64,000 bases of DNA from Mesorhizobium sp. (lineage in GTDB: Bacteria > Pseudomonadota > Alphaproteobacteria > Rhizobiales > Rhizobiaceae). Position 1 is the stretch's first letter. Each line of letters opens with the position of its first letter. Below are positions 24,416 to 34,845 of the stretch, in pieces. A model generated the notes under the pieces. The model saw nothing but the letters and a program-made list of their open reading frames with translations. It searched no databases and was not told where the DNA came from. The stretch lies in NCBI RefSeq assembly GCF_024509055.1, contig NZ_JANINM010000482.1:1-64000 (forward strand), in the 5' to 3' direction. Made by a program: the position numbers and the translations under genes.

Positions 24416-24622
24416 CAGTACGGCTATGTCTTTTCTCTCGGGCCAAAGGCCTCGGCACGACCGAGCCCGCACGCTGAACACCGACGGACGGTAAGCCCGT
24501 TAACCTTGAAAATTCCTTACCGCAAGCCTTGGAAACCCCTCACGGCATTTTCATTGAGCCGAATCCGGCGGCATTTTTGTGGCGAAGGGGCGCATTGCCG
24601 CCGCAATGCGGTTACGGGGCGG

Positions 24623-25573
24623 TCAGAGGCTGCGGCCCATCGCCAGATATTTTTCGCGGCGCTGCTCGCGGAAATCGATGTTGGCGCCGGCGAAATCCTT
24701 CATCGTCTTGGCGATGAGGTCGCCGGTGGCGGCGATCACCGTTTCGGGAGCGCGTTGCGCACCGCCCATCGGCTCGGGAACGATGGCGTCGATGATCTTC
24801 ATCTCCAGAAGATCCTGGGCGGTGATCTTCATGCTGGTCGCCGCATCCTTGGAGCGGGTGGTGTCGCGCCACAGGATCGAGGCCGCGCCCTCCGGCGAGA
24901 TCACCGAATAGATGGCATGTTCCAGCATATAGACGCGGTTGGCGGTGGCGATCGCGATAGCGCCGCCCGAACCGCCTTCGCCGATGACGACCGAGATCGA
25001 CGGCACCTTGAGCGCCAGGCAGGCGGAAGTCGAACGTGCGATGGCCTCGGCCTGGCCGCGCTCCTCGGCGCCGACGCCAGGGTAGGCACCGGCCGTGTCG
25101 ACCAGCGTCAAAAGCGGGATCTGGAAACGGTCGGCCAGCTCCATCAGCCGCACCGCCTTGCGGTAGCCCTCCGGTCGCACGGAGCCGAAATTGTGCTTGA
25201 TGCGGCTTGCCGTGTCGGAGCCCTTTTCCTGGCCGATCACCGCCACGGGCTCGCCGCGGAAACGGGCGAAGCCGCCGACGATCGCCTGGTCGTCGCCGAA
25301 ATTGCGGTCGCCCGCCAAAGGCGTGAAATCGCTGAAAAGAGCCTTGATGTAGTCGACGCAGTGCGGCCTGTCGGGGTGACGGGCCACCTGCACCTTCTGC
25401 CACGGTGTCAAAGCCTTGTAGAGGTCGCGCAACGCGTCGCGGGAACGCTTCTCCAGCCGGGTGATTTCGTCCGCGACATCGACCGCCTCGCCATTTTCGG
25501 CAAGCTTCTTGAGCTCAAGGATCTTGAGCTCAAGATCCTGCACCGGCTTTTCGAAATCGAGGTAATTATACAT
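24623..25573 (-). CDS. accA: Acetyl-CoA carboxylase carboxyltransferase subunit alpha
   Basis: 316 aa from [11 protein letters not shown], the usual start of rhizobial AccA; the longer track start at 25657 adds 28 residues that do not belong to the family. The carboxyltransferase fold shows [13 protein letters not shown], [36 protein letters not shown] and [12 protein letters not shown] (oxyanion holes). With AccD it transfers the carboxyl group from biotin to acetyl-CoA, giving malonyl-CoA for fatty acid synthesis. xerD lies 100 bp upstream on the same strand. Confidence 0.95.
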   Translation of the reverse strand: MYNYLDFEKPVQDLELKILELKKLAENGEAVDVADEITRLEKRSRDALRDLYKALTPWQKVQVARHPDRPHCVDYIKALFSDFTPLAGDRNFGDDQAIVGGFARFRGEPVAVIGQEKGSDTASRIKHNFGSVRPEGYRKAVRLMELADRFQIPLLTLVDTAGAYPGVGAEERGQAEAIARSTSACLALKVPSISVVIGEGGSGGAIAIATANRVYMLEHAIYSVISPEGAASILWRDTTRSKDAATSMKITAQDLLEMKIIDAIVPEPMGGAQRAPETVIAATGDLIAKTMKDFAGANIDFREQRREKYLAMGRSL

Positions 25574-25672
25574 GCTTGGGCGGACCGATCCGTCGGAAGG
25601 CAATGGCAGGCGGAACCTCGGAAATGCTGGCTCCGGGCGGTGGAACGTCGCCCTCACATAGCGATATGAGGC

Positions 25673-26587
25673 CTAGTCGGCAAGCGGATGATGATCGTTG
25701 ACCAGCCGCACCAGCCGCTCCTCCAGCACGTGGGTATAGATCTGGGTCGTCGAGATGTCGGCATGGCCGAGCAATTGCTGCACGGCTCGCAGATCGGCGC
25801 CGTTCTGCAGGAGATGGCTGGCAAAGGCGTGGCGTAGCACGTGCGGCGAGATCTTGGCCGAGGCGATGCCGGCCCGCGCGGCCAGCCCCTTGAGGTCGCG
25901 GGCGAAAACCTGCCGTGAGAGATAGCCGCTGTCTGAAGAGGCGGGAAACAGGAACGGACTGTCGGCAAAGGCCGGCCGCCCGGCTCTCGCGACAAGCCAG
26001 GCGCGCATCGCTGCGCGCGCTTTCGCCGATAGCGGCACCATGCGCTCCTTGTCACCCTTGCCGCGCACCATGAAGAAGCGGTCGTCGCGAAGCGCGACCG
26101 TCACCGGCAGGCCGACCAGTTCGGAGACGCGCAGGCCGGTGGCATAAAGCACTTCGACCAGCGCATGCAGGCGGAGCGCGGCCATACTGTCGCCGCCCGG
26201 CTGGGCTTCGCCAGCCTCGAGCGCCGCGCGGTCGAGCAGGCGGCCGGTCTCGGCCTCGCTCATCGTCTTCGGCAGCGGCCGGCCCTTTCTCGGGCTGTCC
26301 AGCGTGCCGGTCGGGTCGTCGCCGCGCAGGCCCTCGGCGTAGAGGAATTTGAAGAACTGCCGGATCGCCGAGAGTTTGCGCGCCTGCGACGTCGGCGCGA
26401 AGCCGCGGGCGGCGACGTCGTCGAGATAGGCGCGGATATCCGCTGCTGCCGCTCCGGCCAGTCCGCCGCCGATGGCGCCGGAAGCCTCCTCCAGGTCACG
26501 ACGATAGGAGGAAAGCGTGTTCTCGGCCGCTCCCCGCTCGGCGCTCATCATCTCCAGGAAGGCTTCGATGCGGGCCGCGCTGTTCAT
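25673..26587 (-). CDS. xerD: Tyrosine recombinase XerD
   Basis: A 304-aa Xer recombinase. The N-terminal SAM-like core-binding domain covers about 1-95. The catalytic residues are Arg in [11 protein letters not shown] (about 151), Lys in [12 protein letters not shown] (about 175), HxLRH in [14 protein letters not shown] (about 247), His in [13 protein letters not shown] (about 270) with Tyr at the end. It resolves chromosome dimers with XerC at dif. Size and motifs are normal; its place next to accA and aroK is typical of the order. It is not part of the accessory element. Confidence 0.93.
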   Translation of the reverse strand: MNSAARIEAFLEMMSAERGAAENTLSSYRRDLEEASGAIGGGLAGAAAADIRAYLDDVAARGFAPTSQARKLSAIRQFFKFLYAEGLRGDDPTGTLDSPRKGRPLPKTMSEAETGRLLDRAALEAGEAQPGGDSMAALRLHALVEVLYATGLRVSELVGLPVTVALRDDRFFMVRGKGDKERMVPLSAKARAAMRAWLVARAGRPAFADSPFLFPASSDSGYLSRQVFARDLKGLAARAGIASAKISPHVLRHAFASHLLQNGADLRAVQQLLGHADISTTQIYTHVLEERLVRLVNDHHPLAD

Positions 26588-26597
26588 CCGACCAGGG

Positions 26598-26750
26598 TCA
26601 GTTTTTCTTGGGATTGAGCTTTTCGGGAGGAATGCGCACGCTCATTTCGGCCTTTTTCGGCTCGACGAACATCGCCAGCGCGAACATCGCGCCATAGGCA
26701 ATGCCCGCAAGGACCGCCAGCGTCACGACGAAGCGAAACAATGTCGGCAT
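26598..26750 (-). CDS. Conserved small membrane protein (50 aa)
   Basis: A 50-aa protein too short for the ORF track: [20 protein letters not shown], then a hydrophobic run to about residue 28, then a charged tail [22 protein letters not shown]. One membrane helix is predicted. A protein like this sits between xerD and aroK in many Rhizobiales genomes, so I call it real. Its stop is 10 bp from the xerD start. The function is unknown. Confidence 0.75.
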   Translation of the reverse strand: MPTLFRFVVTLAVLAGIAYGAMFALAMFVEPKKAEMSVRIPPEKLNPKKN

Positions 26751-26951
26751 TCAAATTTCGCCCGTCTTCTTGTTCTGCGATTCCAAGCCCTGTGCCCTTA
26801 TGGGACGCCATTCCGGCCAATTCAAGGACGAAGCCTTTGTTTTCACATGGGGCTTGTTCGGGAAATCGTTCGATGCGTTCGAAGCGCGCCCCTCCTGCCA
26901 TGCTTGACGCAAACAGGCTTTTGATGTCGATACGGCGCAAAGAGGGTCCGC

Positions 26952-27563
26952 ATGAACGCGTCACCAAATCCGCCGGACGAAGGTCGCGCCGCGTTGCTCG
27001 CGCAACTCGGCAGCCGCTCCATCGTCTTTGTCGGCCTGATGGGCGCCGGCAAGACGGCGATCGGCCGCAAGGTGGCCACCGTGCTGTCGCTGCCCTTCAT
27101 CGACAGCGATCATGAGATCGAAACCGTCTCGCGCATGACGGTGCCGGAACTGTTCGAACGCTATGGCGAGCCGGAATTCCGCGCGCTGGAGCAGCGGGTG
27201 ATCCTGCGCCTGCTGGAAAACGGCCCGCAGGTGCTGTCGACCGGCGGCGGCGCCTTCATGAACGCGCAGACCCGCGAGGCGATAGCCGCGCATGGCGTGT
27301 CGGTCTGGCTGAAGGCCGATCTCGATCTCCTGATGGAGCGCGTGTCCAAAAAGCAGAATCGGCCGCTGCTGAAGAGCCCCGATCCGCGCGGCGTGCTGGA
27401 GCGGCTGATGGACGAGCGCTATCCGGTCTACGCCACCGCCGACATCACCGTACCGACCCGTGACGACCGCAAGGAGATCATCGCCGGTGAGGTGATTTGC
27501 GCGCTCTGCACGCATCTCGGCGTCGCCGCGATCGAGACCAGCGACGAGGTGGAACATGAATGA
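26952..27563 (+). CDS. aroK: Shikimate kinase
   Basis: A 203-aa P-loop kinase: Walker [16 protein letters not shown] (about residues 28-42), the shikimate-binding DSDHEIE (about 56), FRALEQRV, and STGGGAFM (about 98-105). It phosphorylates shikimate at the 3-hydroxyl in the aromatic pathway. The ATG at 26952 gives about 20 residues before the P-loop domain, as in rhizobial AroK. The stop overlaps the aroB start by 8 bp. Confidence 0.95.
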   Translation: MNASPNPPDEGRAALLAQLGSRSIVFVGLMGAGKTAIGRKVATVLSLPFIDSDHEIETVSRMTVPELFERYGEPEFRALEQRVILRLLENGPQVLSTGGGAFMNAQTREAIAAHGVSVWLKADLDLLMERVSKKQNRPLLKSPDPRGVLERLMDERYPVYATADITVPTRDDRKEIIAGEVICALCTHLGVAAIETSDEVEHE

Positions 27564-28701
27564 GGCCGCACCCGTGAAGGTCGAGGTCGGGCTCGGCGAC
27601 CGGGCCTATGACATATTGATCGGCACCGGGCTGCTCGCCAGCGCCGGAAGCGAGATCGCGCGCCGCCTGCCCGGCACGCGCGCGGCCATCGTCACCGACG
27701 AGAATGTCGCCGCCGCCCATCTCGAAACGATGAGGGCCGGCCTCGAGAGAGGTGGGATCCAGGCAGCGGTCATCACGCTGCCGGCGGGCGAAAAGACCAA
27801 AAGCTTCGCGCATCTTGAAGAGGTGGTCGACGGCGTGCTTGCGGCCAAGCTCGAACGCCGGGACGTCGTGATCGCGCTCGGCGGCGGCGTCATCGGCGAT
27901 CTTACCGGATTCGCCTCCGGCATCGTGCGGCGCGGCATGAACTTCGTGCAGGTTCCGACGTCGTTGCTCGCCCAGGTCGACTCTTCCGTTGGCGGCAAGA
28001 CCGGCATCAACAGTCCGCGCGGCAAGAACCTCGTCGGCGTGTTTCATCAGCCGAAGCTGGTGCTCGCCGACACGGGCGTGCTCGACACGCTGCCGATCCG
28101 CGAATTCCGGGCCGGCTACGCCGAGCTTGCCAAATACGGGTTGATCGACCGGCCCGCCTTCTTCGCCTGGCTGGAAGCGAACTGGCAGGAGGTGTTTTCC
28201 GGCGGTCCGGCGCGGGCGGAAGCCATCGCCGAGGCTTGCCGCGCCAAGGCCGATGTCGTTGCCCGCGACGAGTTCGAAACCGGCGACCGCGCGCTGCTCA
28301 ATCTCGGCCACACTTTCGGCCATGCGCTGGAAGCCGCCACCAACTATGACGGCGCCCGCCTCGTCCATGGCGAGGGCGTCGCCATCGGCATGGCGCTGGC
28401 GCATCGTTTCTCCGCGCGCCTCAACCTGGCGAGCCCGGACGACGCGGAACGTGTCGAGGCGCATCTTCGCGCCGTCGGACTGCCCTGGCGCATGGCCGAC
28501 ATTCCCGGCGACCTGCCTGACGCCGAGGCGCTGCTCGGCTTCATCACGCAGGACAAGAAGGTGTCGCGCGGCGCGCTCACCTTCATTCTGACGCACGGCG
28601 TCGGGCAGGCGTTCATCGCCAAGGACGTGCCGCCTTCGGAAGTGCTGTCCTTCCTCAAGACGAGCCATCCCGGATCGCCCCGGATGAGCGATCCCAGATG
28701 A
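27556..28701 (+). CDS. aroB: 3-dehydroquinate synthase
   Basis: A 381-aa NAD-dependent, metal-requiring enzyme. Motifs: [20 protein letters not shown] (about 76), [44 protein letters not shown] region (about 112-155, quoted in part only), EYAKYG-type AELAKYG (about 191) and [11 protein letters not shown] (about 251) with metal-binding His residues. It makes 3-dehydroquinate from DAHP. It is translationally coupled with aroK upstream, and its end overlaps the CBS-protein start by four bases (ATGA). Confidence 0.95.
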   Translation: MNEAAPVKVEVGLGDRAYDILIGTGLLASAGSEIARRLPGTRAAIVTDENVAAAHLETMRAGLERGGIQAAVITLPAGEKTKSFAHLEEVVDGVLAAKLERRDVVIALGGGVIGDLTGFASGIVRRGMNFVQVPTSLLAQVDSSVGGKTGINSPRGKNLVGVFHQPKLVLADTGVLDTLPIREFRAGYAELAKYGLIDRPAFFAWLEANWQEVFSGGPARAEAIAEACRAKADVVARDEFETGDRALLNLGHTFGHALEAATNYDGARLVHGEGVAIGMALAHRFSARLNLASPDDAERVEAHLRAVGLPWRMADIPGDLPDAEALLGFITQDKKVSRGALTFILTHGVGQAFIAKDVPPSEVLSFLKTSHPGSPRMSDPR

Positions 28702-29591
28702 TCGACGCCGGCTGGATCGCCGCCGCCGTCCTCGCCGGCATCGTCATGCTCGCGCTTGCGTTCCGTACGCGCGCGCTTGCCACTTTCGGGTACAGGCTGG
28801 AGCCGATCGAACCGCAACGGGCCGCGCATGAGGAGTTGCGCGAGCCCACTGACGAATCCCGACGCGAAGCGCAGGCCGAGCGCGAGCACCGCAACCGGCT
28901 TGGAGGGCTTCTCGACCTCGAGGAGCTCGAAGTCTCCGACATCATGGTCCATCGCACCAACATGCGTTCGGTGAACGCCGACAACGCGCCGGAGGCGGTG
29001 GTTCGCGAAATCCTGCAGAGCCCGCACACCCGCATGCCGCTGTGGAAGGGTTCGCTCGACAACATTGTCGGCGTTCTGCACGCCAAGGATCTGCTCAGGG
29101 CCCTCAACGAAGTCGGCAACGACTTTTCCCAGATCGATGTGATGAAGATCGCGTCGAAGCCGTGGTTCGTGCCGGACACCACCACCTTGCAGGACCAGCT
29201 CAACGCCTTCCTGCGCCGCAAGGCGCATTTCGCCATCGTCGTCGACGAGTATGGCGAAATGGAAGGGTTGGTGACGCTGGAGGACATCATCGAGGAGATC
29301 GTCGGCGAGATCGCCGACGAGCACGATGTCGACATGCAGGGCGTCAAGCAGGAGGCGGACGGCTCGGTTGTCGTCGACGGCACGGTGCCGATCCGCGATC
29401 TCAACCGTGCGCTCGACTGGAACCTGCCCGACGAAGAAGCCACGACCATCGCGGGCCTCGTCATCCACGAGACGCAGTCGATCCCCGAGGAAAAACAGGC
29501 TTTCACCTTCCACGGCAAGCGTTTCGTCGTGATGAAGCGGGATAAGAACCGCATCGCGCGGCTGAGGATCAGGCCGGCCGGCGAGGGTTAG
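28698..29591 (+). CDS. CBS-domain HlyC/CorC-family protein lacking most of its DUF21 membrane domain
   Basis: 297 aa. One hydrophobic helix (about residues 7-23) is followed directly by the segment that normally comes after DUF21, two CBS domains ([14 protein letters not shown]... to about 195; [25 protein letters not shown]) and a CorC_HlyC domain ([13 protein letters not shown]...). Family members with DUF21 are about 430 aa; here some 130 residues of the membrane domain are missing, so this may be a deletion form or a naturally short paralogue. The protein would be a membrane-associated regulator of ion export. Confidence 0.8.
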   Translation: MIDAGWIAAAVLAGIVMLALAFRTRALATFGYRLEPIEPQRAAHEELREPTDESRREAQAEREHRNRLGGLLDLEELEVSDIMVHRTNMRSVNADNAPEAVVREILQSPHTRMPLWKGSLDNIVGVLHAKDLLRALNEVGNDFSQIDVMKIASKPWFVPDTTTLQDQLNAFLRRKAHFAIVVDEYGEMEGLVTLEDIIEEIVGEIADEHDVDMQGVKQEADGSVVVDGTVPIRDLNRALDWNLPDEEATTIAGLVIHETQSIPEEKQAFTFHGKRFVVMKRDKNRIARLRIRPAGEG

Positions 29592-29615
29592 AGTTTCACG
29601 GACGCAATGATCCGA

Positions 29616-31160
29616 TCATAGGTCCTTGGTCGAGCGCTCGCTGAGCATGGCGGATGTTTCGGCATCGATGGCGGTCAGGCTGACGTCGTAGCCCCATAGC
29701 CTCCGGACATGGCGCAAGGTTGCGTCGCGGCTTTCGCCCTCGAGCGTGACCCCGTCCTTCACGTTGTGCTGCAGGCGCAAGTGCCGGTCCCCGAGCAAGT
29801 CGACATCGACCACCTGGATGTCGGGCCGGGTCGTTCGCATGTCGTAGCTGTCGGCCAAGGCGGTCCGGACCTTCCTGTAGCCGCGCTCATTGTGGATCGA
29901 GGCCACTTCGTAATGGGCCTTGTCGGCTCCGTCGGCCAGCACGAACAGGCGCCATTTGCGGATCAGTGCCGGGCTGAGAAACTGGCGGATGAAGGATTCG
30001 TCGCGATGATTGGCCCAGGCATCCAGCAAGGCCTCCCGCCAGTCGCCGCTGCCGGCAATATCCGGGAACCAGTCGCGGTCCTCCGACGTCGGCTCGGTCG
30101 CAATGCGTTTTATGTCCTGCATCATGTCGAGCCCGAGTGCGTAGGGGTTGATGCCGGAGTAGCGAGGATCGTCGAAGGCTGGCTGGAAGATTACATTCGA
30201 GTGGTTGCCCAGTATCTCGAGCATGGCGCCTTCGCTGATCCGGCCACGATCGAACAGAATGTTCATCAGCGTGTAGTGGACGAAAGTGGCGCAGCCCTCG
30301 TTCATCACCTGCGTTTGCCGCTGAGGATAGAAGTACTGGGCAATGACACGGACGATCCTGACGATCTCGCGCTGCCAGGGCTCGAGGATGAGACTGTTCT
30401 TCTCGAGGAAGTAGAGCAGGTTTTCCTCGGGCAGGTTGAGCGCCTTCTTGCGTTCGGCAAGGGTTTCATCCCGCTCCTCAGCCTTGTTCTTTCCTCGCGT
30501 GTGCGGCAGCGTCCGCCAAAGATCGTTGTAGGAACGCTCCTCGTATTCGAGGCGGTCGCGCAGCCCCTCGCGCTGTTGCTCGGACGACAGCTTCGGCGGC
30601 CGGTGATAACGGAAAACGCCTTGCTCCATCAGCGCGTGGGCGGAATCGAGCACCGCCTCCACCGCGGCCAGGCCATGCCGCTCCTCGCAATGGGCAATGT
30701 ATCCCTTGGCGAAATCCAGATAGCTCAGGATCCCGCCGGCGTCGGTCCACTGCCTGAAGAGATGATTGTTCTTGAAGAAATGGTTGTGCCCCAAAGCAGC
30801 ATGGGCAGTCACCAGGGCCTGCAGGGCCATGGTGTTCTCCTCCATCAGGTAAACGATGCAGGGGTTGGAATTGATGACCAGTTCATAGGCCAGCCCGCGC
30901 CGACCCTTGCGGTAGAGAAGCTCGTCGAAAAGGAAGTGCTTGCCGAACGACCAATGTCGATACATCAGCGGCATGCCGACCGACGAATAGGCGTCGAGCA
31001 TCTGTTGCGACGAGATCACCTCCATCTGCACTGGATAGACGTCGAGATGAAGTTCCTCGATCCCGATCGCTTCGATCTCGTCGTAGACCCGCGATAGCTT
31101 TGCAAAGTCCCAGTCCGACCCAGAGAAGAGCAACCCGGACTTGCTGGCTCGGCCGACCAT
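29616..31160 (-). CDS. SpoVR family protein (YcgB)
   Basis: A 514-aa SpoVR-family protein. The family motifs are visible: LHLDVYPVQMEVISSQQMLDAYSS (in part), HWSFGKHF, LAYELVINSNPCIVYLMEENTM (in part), and the DEGCATFVHY-type NEGCATFVHYTLMN. Function is unknown in non-sporulating bacteria but it is always linked with the PrkA kinase and the YeaH VWA protein. It is the last gene of the three-gene minus-strand operon and ends convergently 25 bp from the CBS gene. Confidence 0.93.
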   Translation of the reverse strand: MVGRASKSGLLFSGSDWDFAKLSRVYDEIEAIGIEELHLDVYPVQMEVISSQQMLDAYSSVGMPLMYRHWSFGKHFLFDELLYRKGRRGLAYELVINSNPCIVYLMEENTMALQALVTAHAALGHNHFFKNNHLFRQWTDAGGILSYLDFAKGYIAHCEERHGLAAVEAVLDSAHALMEQGVFRYHRPPKLSSEQQREGLRDRLEYEERSYNDLWRTLPHTRGKNKAEERDETLAERKKALNLPEENLLYFLEKNSLILEPWQREIVRIVRVIAQYFYPQRQTQVMNEGCATFVHYTLMNILFDRGRISEGAMLEILGNHSNVIFQPAFDDPRYSGINPYALGLDMMQDIKRIATEPTSEDRDWFPDIAGSGDWREALLDAWANHRDESFIRQFLSPALIRKWRLFVLADGADKAHYEVASIHNERGYRKVRTALADSYDMRTTRPDIQVVDVDLLGDRHLRLQHNVKDGVTLEGESRDATLRHVRRLWGYDVSLTAIDAETSAMLSERSTKDL

Positions 31161-31169
31161 CCCTGATGC

Positions 31170-32483
31170 TCACGCGCTCTTGCGGATGGCGGCTGGCTGG
31201 CGGGAGAAGAGCTGGCGAAAGACCGGGTAAATGTCGGCCGGGGCCGCGATGCGCTTCATCTGGAAGTTCGGCCATTTCTCCTCGACGGCCCTGTAGGCGC
31301 GCCAGAGCGAGGTCCCGTTGTCGGTCTTGCCGAAAATATGGCTTTCGCGTTGGTCGATGATCTCCACATAGGCAAAATACTGGCAAAGCCGCATGAGCTT
31401 GCCATCGAGCAGTTCGATGCAGCGTTCGGAGTCGGTGGAGAAGTTGTCACCATCCGAAGCCTGCGCAGCATAGATGTTCCATTCGGCGGCCGGATAGCGC
31501 CGCTCGATGACCCGGTGCATTTCCTCGAGCGCCGTAGACACGACGGTGCCGCCACTTTGCGTGTGGTAGAAGAACGTATGCTCGTCCACCTCCTGGGCCT
31601 CGTGGGTATGGCGGATGAAAACGATCTCGGTGCGTTCGTAACGACGCGTCAGGAAGAGGTGCAGAAGCACGAAGAAACGTTTCGCCAGGTCCTTTTCGCG
31701 CTCGCCCATCGAGCCGGAGACGTCCATCAGGCAGAACATCACGGCGTTGGCGTTCGGCAGCGGCTGGGGGTCGAAGCGGTTGAAGCGGATATCGACCGGA
31801 TCGACATAGGCAATCCGCCTGCGCCGGCGCTCCAGCCGCTCGGCTTCCTCGCGCAGGGCGAGGATGCGCGCAAGCACCGGGGCGCTTACCGGCTCCGATT
31901 CGAGCGCCGCGATCTGCTGGAGGACCGCATCAACTTCCGCCTGCTTTGGACGCCGGAGCGCAATGCGGCGACCTTGGCTGTTTCGCATCGTGCGGCCGAC
32001 ATTGATGTTGACAGGAGAACCGGCCGCGGTGAAACCCGCCCGCCTGGGCTTGAATGCAAGGATCTGTTTGAGGTTGAGCTTGACCAGGTCGGGCAGCTCG
32101 AGATCTTCAAAAAAGAGGTCGAGCACCTCCTCGCGCGACAGCACGAAGCGAAAGTTGTCTTCGGACGGCGTCTTTCCCGGCGATGAAAAATCCGCGCCGC
32201 CGTGGTCGGGCTTCGGGATCAGGTCGCCGGCGCTGAAGGTCCTGTTGCCGGGCAGGATGTGCTGGTGCCGTCCGCTGTCCTTGGCTTCGCTGAAGGTCGG
32301 CTCGCTGGTGCCTTGCCGGGGCAGGGGAACCGCATGCTCCCCGTCCACATCGGCGATACGGCCTGCCCTGACCTGGTCGCGGATGCTGCGCTTGAGCTCT
32401 TCCCGAGCGCGCCTGAGGAAGCGCTGACGATTCCCCAGGCTTTTGTCCTTCGGGTTCAGGCGTCGGTCGATGAAGATCGGCAT
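31170..32483 (-). CDS. YeaH/YhbH family protein (DUF444, VWA-like)
   Basis: A 437-aa DUF444 protein. The N-terminal part is basic with an IDRRLNPKDKSLGNRQRFLRR start; the C-terminal part has a von Willebrand A-like fold with a MIDAS-type DVSGSMGEREKD (about residue 253) and a later TSGGTVVSTAL-type loop (SGGTVVSTALEEM). It is thought to work with the PrkA kinase. Ten bases separate it from the spoVR start, and 15 bp from the prkA stop, so the three genes are one operon. Confidence 0.92.
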   Translation of the reverse strand: MPIFIDRRLNPKDKSLGNRQRFLRRAREELKRSIRDQVRAGRIADVDGEHAVPLPRQGTSEPTFSEAKDSGRHQHILPGNRTFSAGDLIPKPDHGGADFSSPGKTPSEDNFRFVLSREEVLDLFFEDLELPDLVKLNLKQILAFKPRRAGFTAAGSPVNINVGRTMRNSQGRRIALRRPKQAEVDAVLQQIAALESEPVSAPVLARILALREEAERLERRRRRIAYVDPVDIRFNRFDPQPLPNANAVMFCLMDVSGSMGEREKDLAKRFFVLLHLFLTRRYERTEIVFIRHTHEAQEVDEHTFFYHTQSGGTVVSTALEEMHRVIERRYPAAEWNIYAAQASDGDNFSTDSERCIELLDGKLMRLCQYFAYVEIIDQRESHIFGKTDNGTSLWRAYRAVEEKWPNFQMKRIAAPADIYPVFRQLFSRQPAAIRKSA

Positions 32484-32498
32484 GGAACCATCGTTCCC

Positions 32499-34448
32499 TC
32501 ATCCAGCCTTGTTCACGCGCATGTACCAGTCGACCAGGCGGCGCACCTGCCGCTCGGTATAGCCGCGTTGCACCATCCTCTGCACAAACTCGTTGTGCCG
32601 CTTTTCCGTGACGCTGTCCTGCTTCGAGCCGAAACTGATCACCGGCAGCAGATCCTCGACCTGTCCAAACATGCGTTTCTCGATGACTTCGCGAAGCTTC
32701 TCATAGCTCGTCCAGGACGGGTTGCGGCCATGGTTGCGGGCTCGCGCGCGCAGCGTGAATTTCACCACCTCGTTGCGGAAATCCTTGGGATTGGCGATGC
32801 CAGCCGGCTTTTCGACCTGCGACAATTCCTTCTCCAGCACGTCGCGGTTGAGGATCTGTCCGGTGTCGGGATCCTTGTAGTCCTGGTCCTCGATCCAGGC
32901 GTCGGCATAGGCGATGTAGCGATCGAAGAGGTTCTGGCCGTACTCGCTGTATGATTCCAGATAGGCCTTCTGGATCTCATGACCGATGAACTCGGCATAG
33001 CGGGCCGCGAGTTCCGACTTGATGAAGTCGAGATAGGAGGATTCGGTCTCCTTCGGGAATTGATCGCGCTTGATCGCCTCCTCCAGGATGTACATCAGAT
33101 GCACCGGATCGGCGGCCACCTCCTTGGTGTCGTAATTGAACGTCTGGGACAAGATCTTGAAGGCGAAGCGCGTGCTGACACCTGTCATACCTTCATCGAC
33201 ACCGGCGGCGTCGCGATATTCCTGAACCGATTTCGCCTTGGGATCGCTCTCCTTGAGGTTCTCGCCGTCATAGGCGCGCATCTTGGTGTAGAGCGGCGAA
33301 TTCTCGTGCTCGGCAAGGCGGGTCGAGACGGTGAAACGGCTGAGGATATCCAGCACTTCGGGGGCGCAGGGGCTGCCGGACAACTCGCTTTCGCGCAGCA
33401 GCTTTTCATAGATGTGCCGTTCTTCGGTGACGCGCAGGCAGTACGGAACCTTGACCACGAGGATGCGGTCGAGGAATGCCTCATTGTTCTTGTTGTTCTT
33501 GAACTGCTGCCATTCGGATTCGTTCGAATGGGCGACGACGATGCCCTGGTAGGGGAAGCCGCCGAAATTCTCGGTGCCGTTGTAGCTGCCCTCCTGCGTC
33601 GCCGTCAGCAACGGGTGCAGCACCTTGATGGGCGCCTTGAACATCTCGACGAATTCAAGCAGGCCCTGCGTGGTCCGGTTCAGTCCGCCGCTATAGGAGT
33701 AGGCGTCCGGGTCGGACTGGCTGAAATGCTCGAGTTGCCTGATGTCGACCTTGCCGACGAGGGCGGACACATCCTGGTTGTTCTCGTCGCCGGGCTCCGT
33801 CTTGGCGATCGCGATCTGGCGCAGCCGCGAGGGCAAAAGCTTGACAACGCTGAATTTGGAGATGTCGCCGGACAGTTCGTCGAGCCGCTTGGCCGCCCAG
33901 GGCGAAATGAGCCCGTTCAGGCGACGGCGGGCAATCCCGTACTTTTCCTCCAGCAGATCGCCCATTCGATCGGGATGGAAAAGGCCAAGCGGGGATTCGA
34001 AGATCGGGCTGATCTGGTTGCCGACCTTGAGCGTGTAGATCGGCCGCAGTTCCATCAGCTTCTTCAGCCGCTCGGCGAGAGACGATTTGCCACCGCCGAC
34101 AGGGCCAAGCAAATAGAGGATCTGCTTGCGCTCCTCGAGACCCTGGGAGGCGTAACGGAAATATCCGGCGATACGCTCTATCGTATCCTCCATTCCATAG
34201 AAATCGGAAAAGGAGGGATAGATCTTGATCGTGCGGTTCGAGAAGATGCGGCCGAGCCGCTCGTCCTTGCTGGTGTCGACAAGGTTCGGCTCGCCGATGG
34301 CCGCGAGCATGCGTTCGGCGGCCGAAGCGTACATGGATTTGTCCTCGCGGCAGGCTAGCAGATATTGCTGGAGGCTGATCTCTTCCTGGGCCGCGTTCGC
34401 GTAAATCTCCGAAAACAGGTCGAAGACGTCGGATTGATTCTCGCGCAT
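32499..34448 (-). CDS. PrkA-family serine protein kinase (YeaG)
   Basis: A 649-aa AAA-type kinase with Walker A LLGPVGGGKSSLAERLKK (about residues 110-127), a PrkA AAA domain to about residue 390 and the C-terminal PrkA domain. In enteric bacteria YeaG responds to nitrogen starvation and stress; it phosphorylates itself and other proteins. It is the first gene of the prkA-yeaH-spoVR operon. A promoter-like GGAAC-N18-TT sequence 50-80 bp upstream suggests general stress sigma factor control. Confidence 0.93.
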   Translation of the reverse strand: MRENQSDVFDLFSEIYANAAQEEISLQQYLLACREDKSMYASAAERMLAAIGEPNLVDTSKDERLGRIFSNRTIKIYPSFSDFYGMEDTIERIAGYFRYASQGLEERKQILYLLGPVGGGKSSLAERLKKLMELRPIYTLKVGNQISPIFESPLGLFHPDRMGDLLEEKYGIARRRLNGLISPWAAKRLDELSGDISKFSVVKLLPSRLRQIAIAKTEPGDENNQDVSALVGKVDIRQLEHFSQSDPDAYSYSGGLNRTTQGLLEFVEMFKAPIKVLHPLLTATQEGSYNGTENFGGFPYQGIVVAHSNESEWQQFKNNKNNEAFLDRILVVKVPYCLRVTEERHIYEKLLRESELSGSPCAPEVLDILSRFTVSTRLAEHENSPLYTKMRAYDGENLKESDPKAKSVQEYRDAAGVDEGMTGVSTRFAFKILSQTFNYDTKEVAADPVHLMYILEEAIKRDQFPKETESSYLDFIKSELAARYAEFIGHEIQKAYLESYSEYGQNLFDRYIAYADAWIEDQDYKDPDTGQILNRDVLEKELSQVEKPAGIANPKDFRNEVVKFTLRARARNHGRNPSWTSYEKLREVIEKRMFGQVEDLLPVISFGSKQDSVTEKRHNEFVQRMVQRGYTERQVRRLVDWYMRVNKAG

Positions 34449-34499
34449 GATGTTTTGCTCTCAGAGCCCGATCTGGCTATCAGTCGGCTCATCATACAT

Positions 34500-34526
34500 T
34501 CAACCGCTGGAGAGCATTGTGGTTCC
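34500..34526 (-). promoter_or_regulatory. Possible RpoE2/EcfG-type promoter for prkA
   Basis: On the minus strand GGAAC (34526-34522) is followed after 18 nt by TT within CGGTT (34506-34502), which fits the rhizobial general stress sigma factor pattern GGAAC-N18-TT. It lies about 55 bp before the prkA start. The rest of the 400 bp between prkA and the hydrolase gene shows no other gene. Confidence 0.45.
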
Positions 34527-34845
34527 CTTCACATGAAGGAGAGCGCGCATGCAATCCGCTATCGATCTACGGCAAGACATCCGACGTGCTCGAGATGCCC
34601 GCCTTGGGAAATACGTGGTGATTGCCGGTGGAGCTTCAAGGGCAAATCTGGGGTTGTTTTCGCACTTGTGACTCGTTGACGAGAATTCCGTGGCCAAGCG
34701 AATTCGAGGCGTCGCCTCGCCAGCGGGTTTGACGATGGGAGGGGGAGGCTATGGGGACGGCCAAAAATCCGGCCATTACCGAACCTTAACTGGACGTCGG
34801 CGGCGCACATGTGCACTCTGCCGCTCGGACCGGTCGGAGATGATG

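Noticed and set aside
23975-25669. Plus-strand ORF of 564 aa
   Set aside because: Antisense to accA and the L,D-transpeptidase gene; a typical high-GC shadow ORF.
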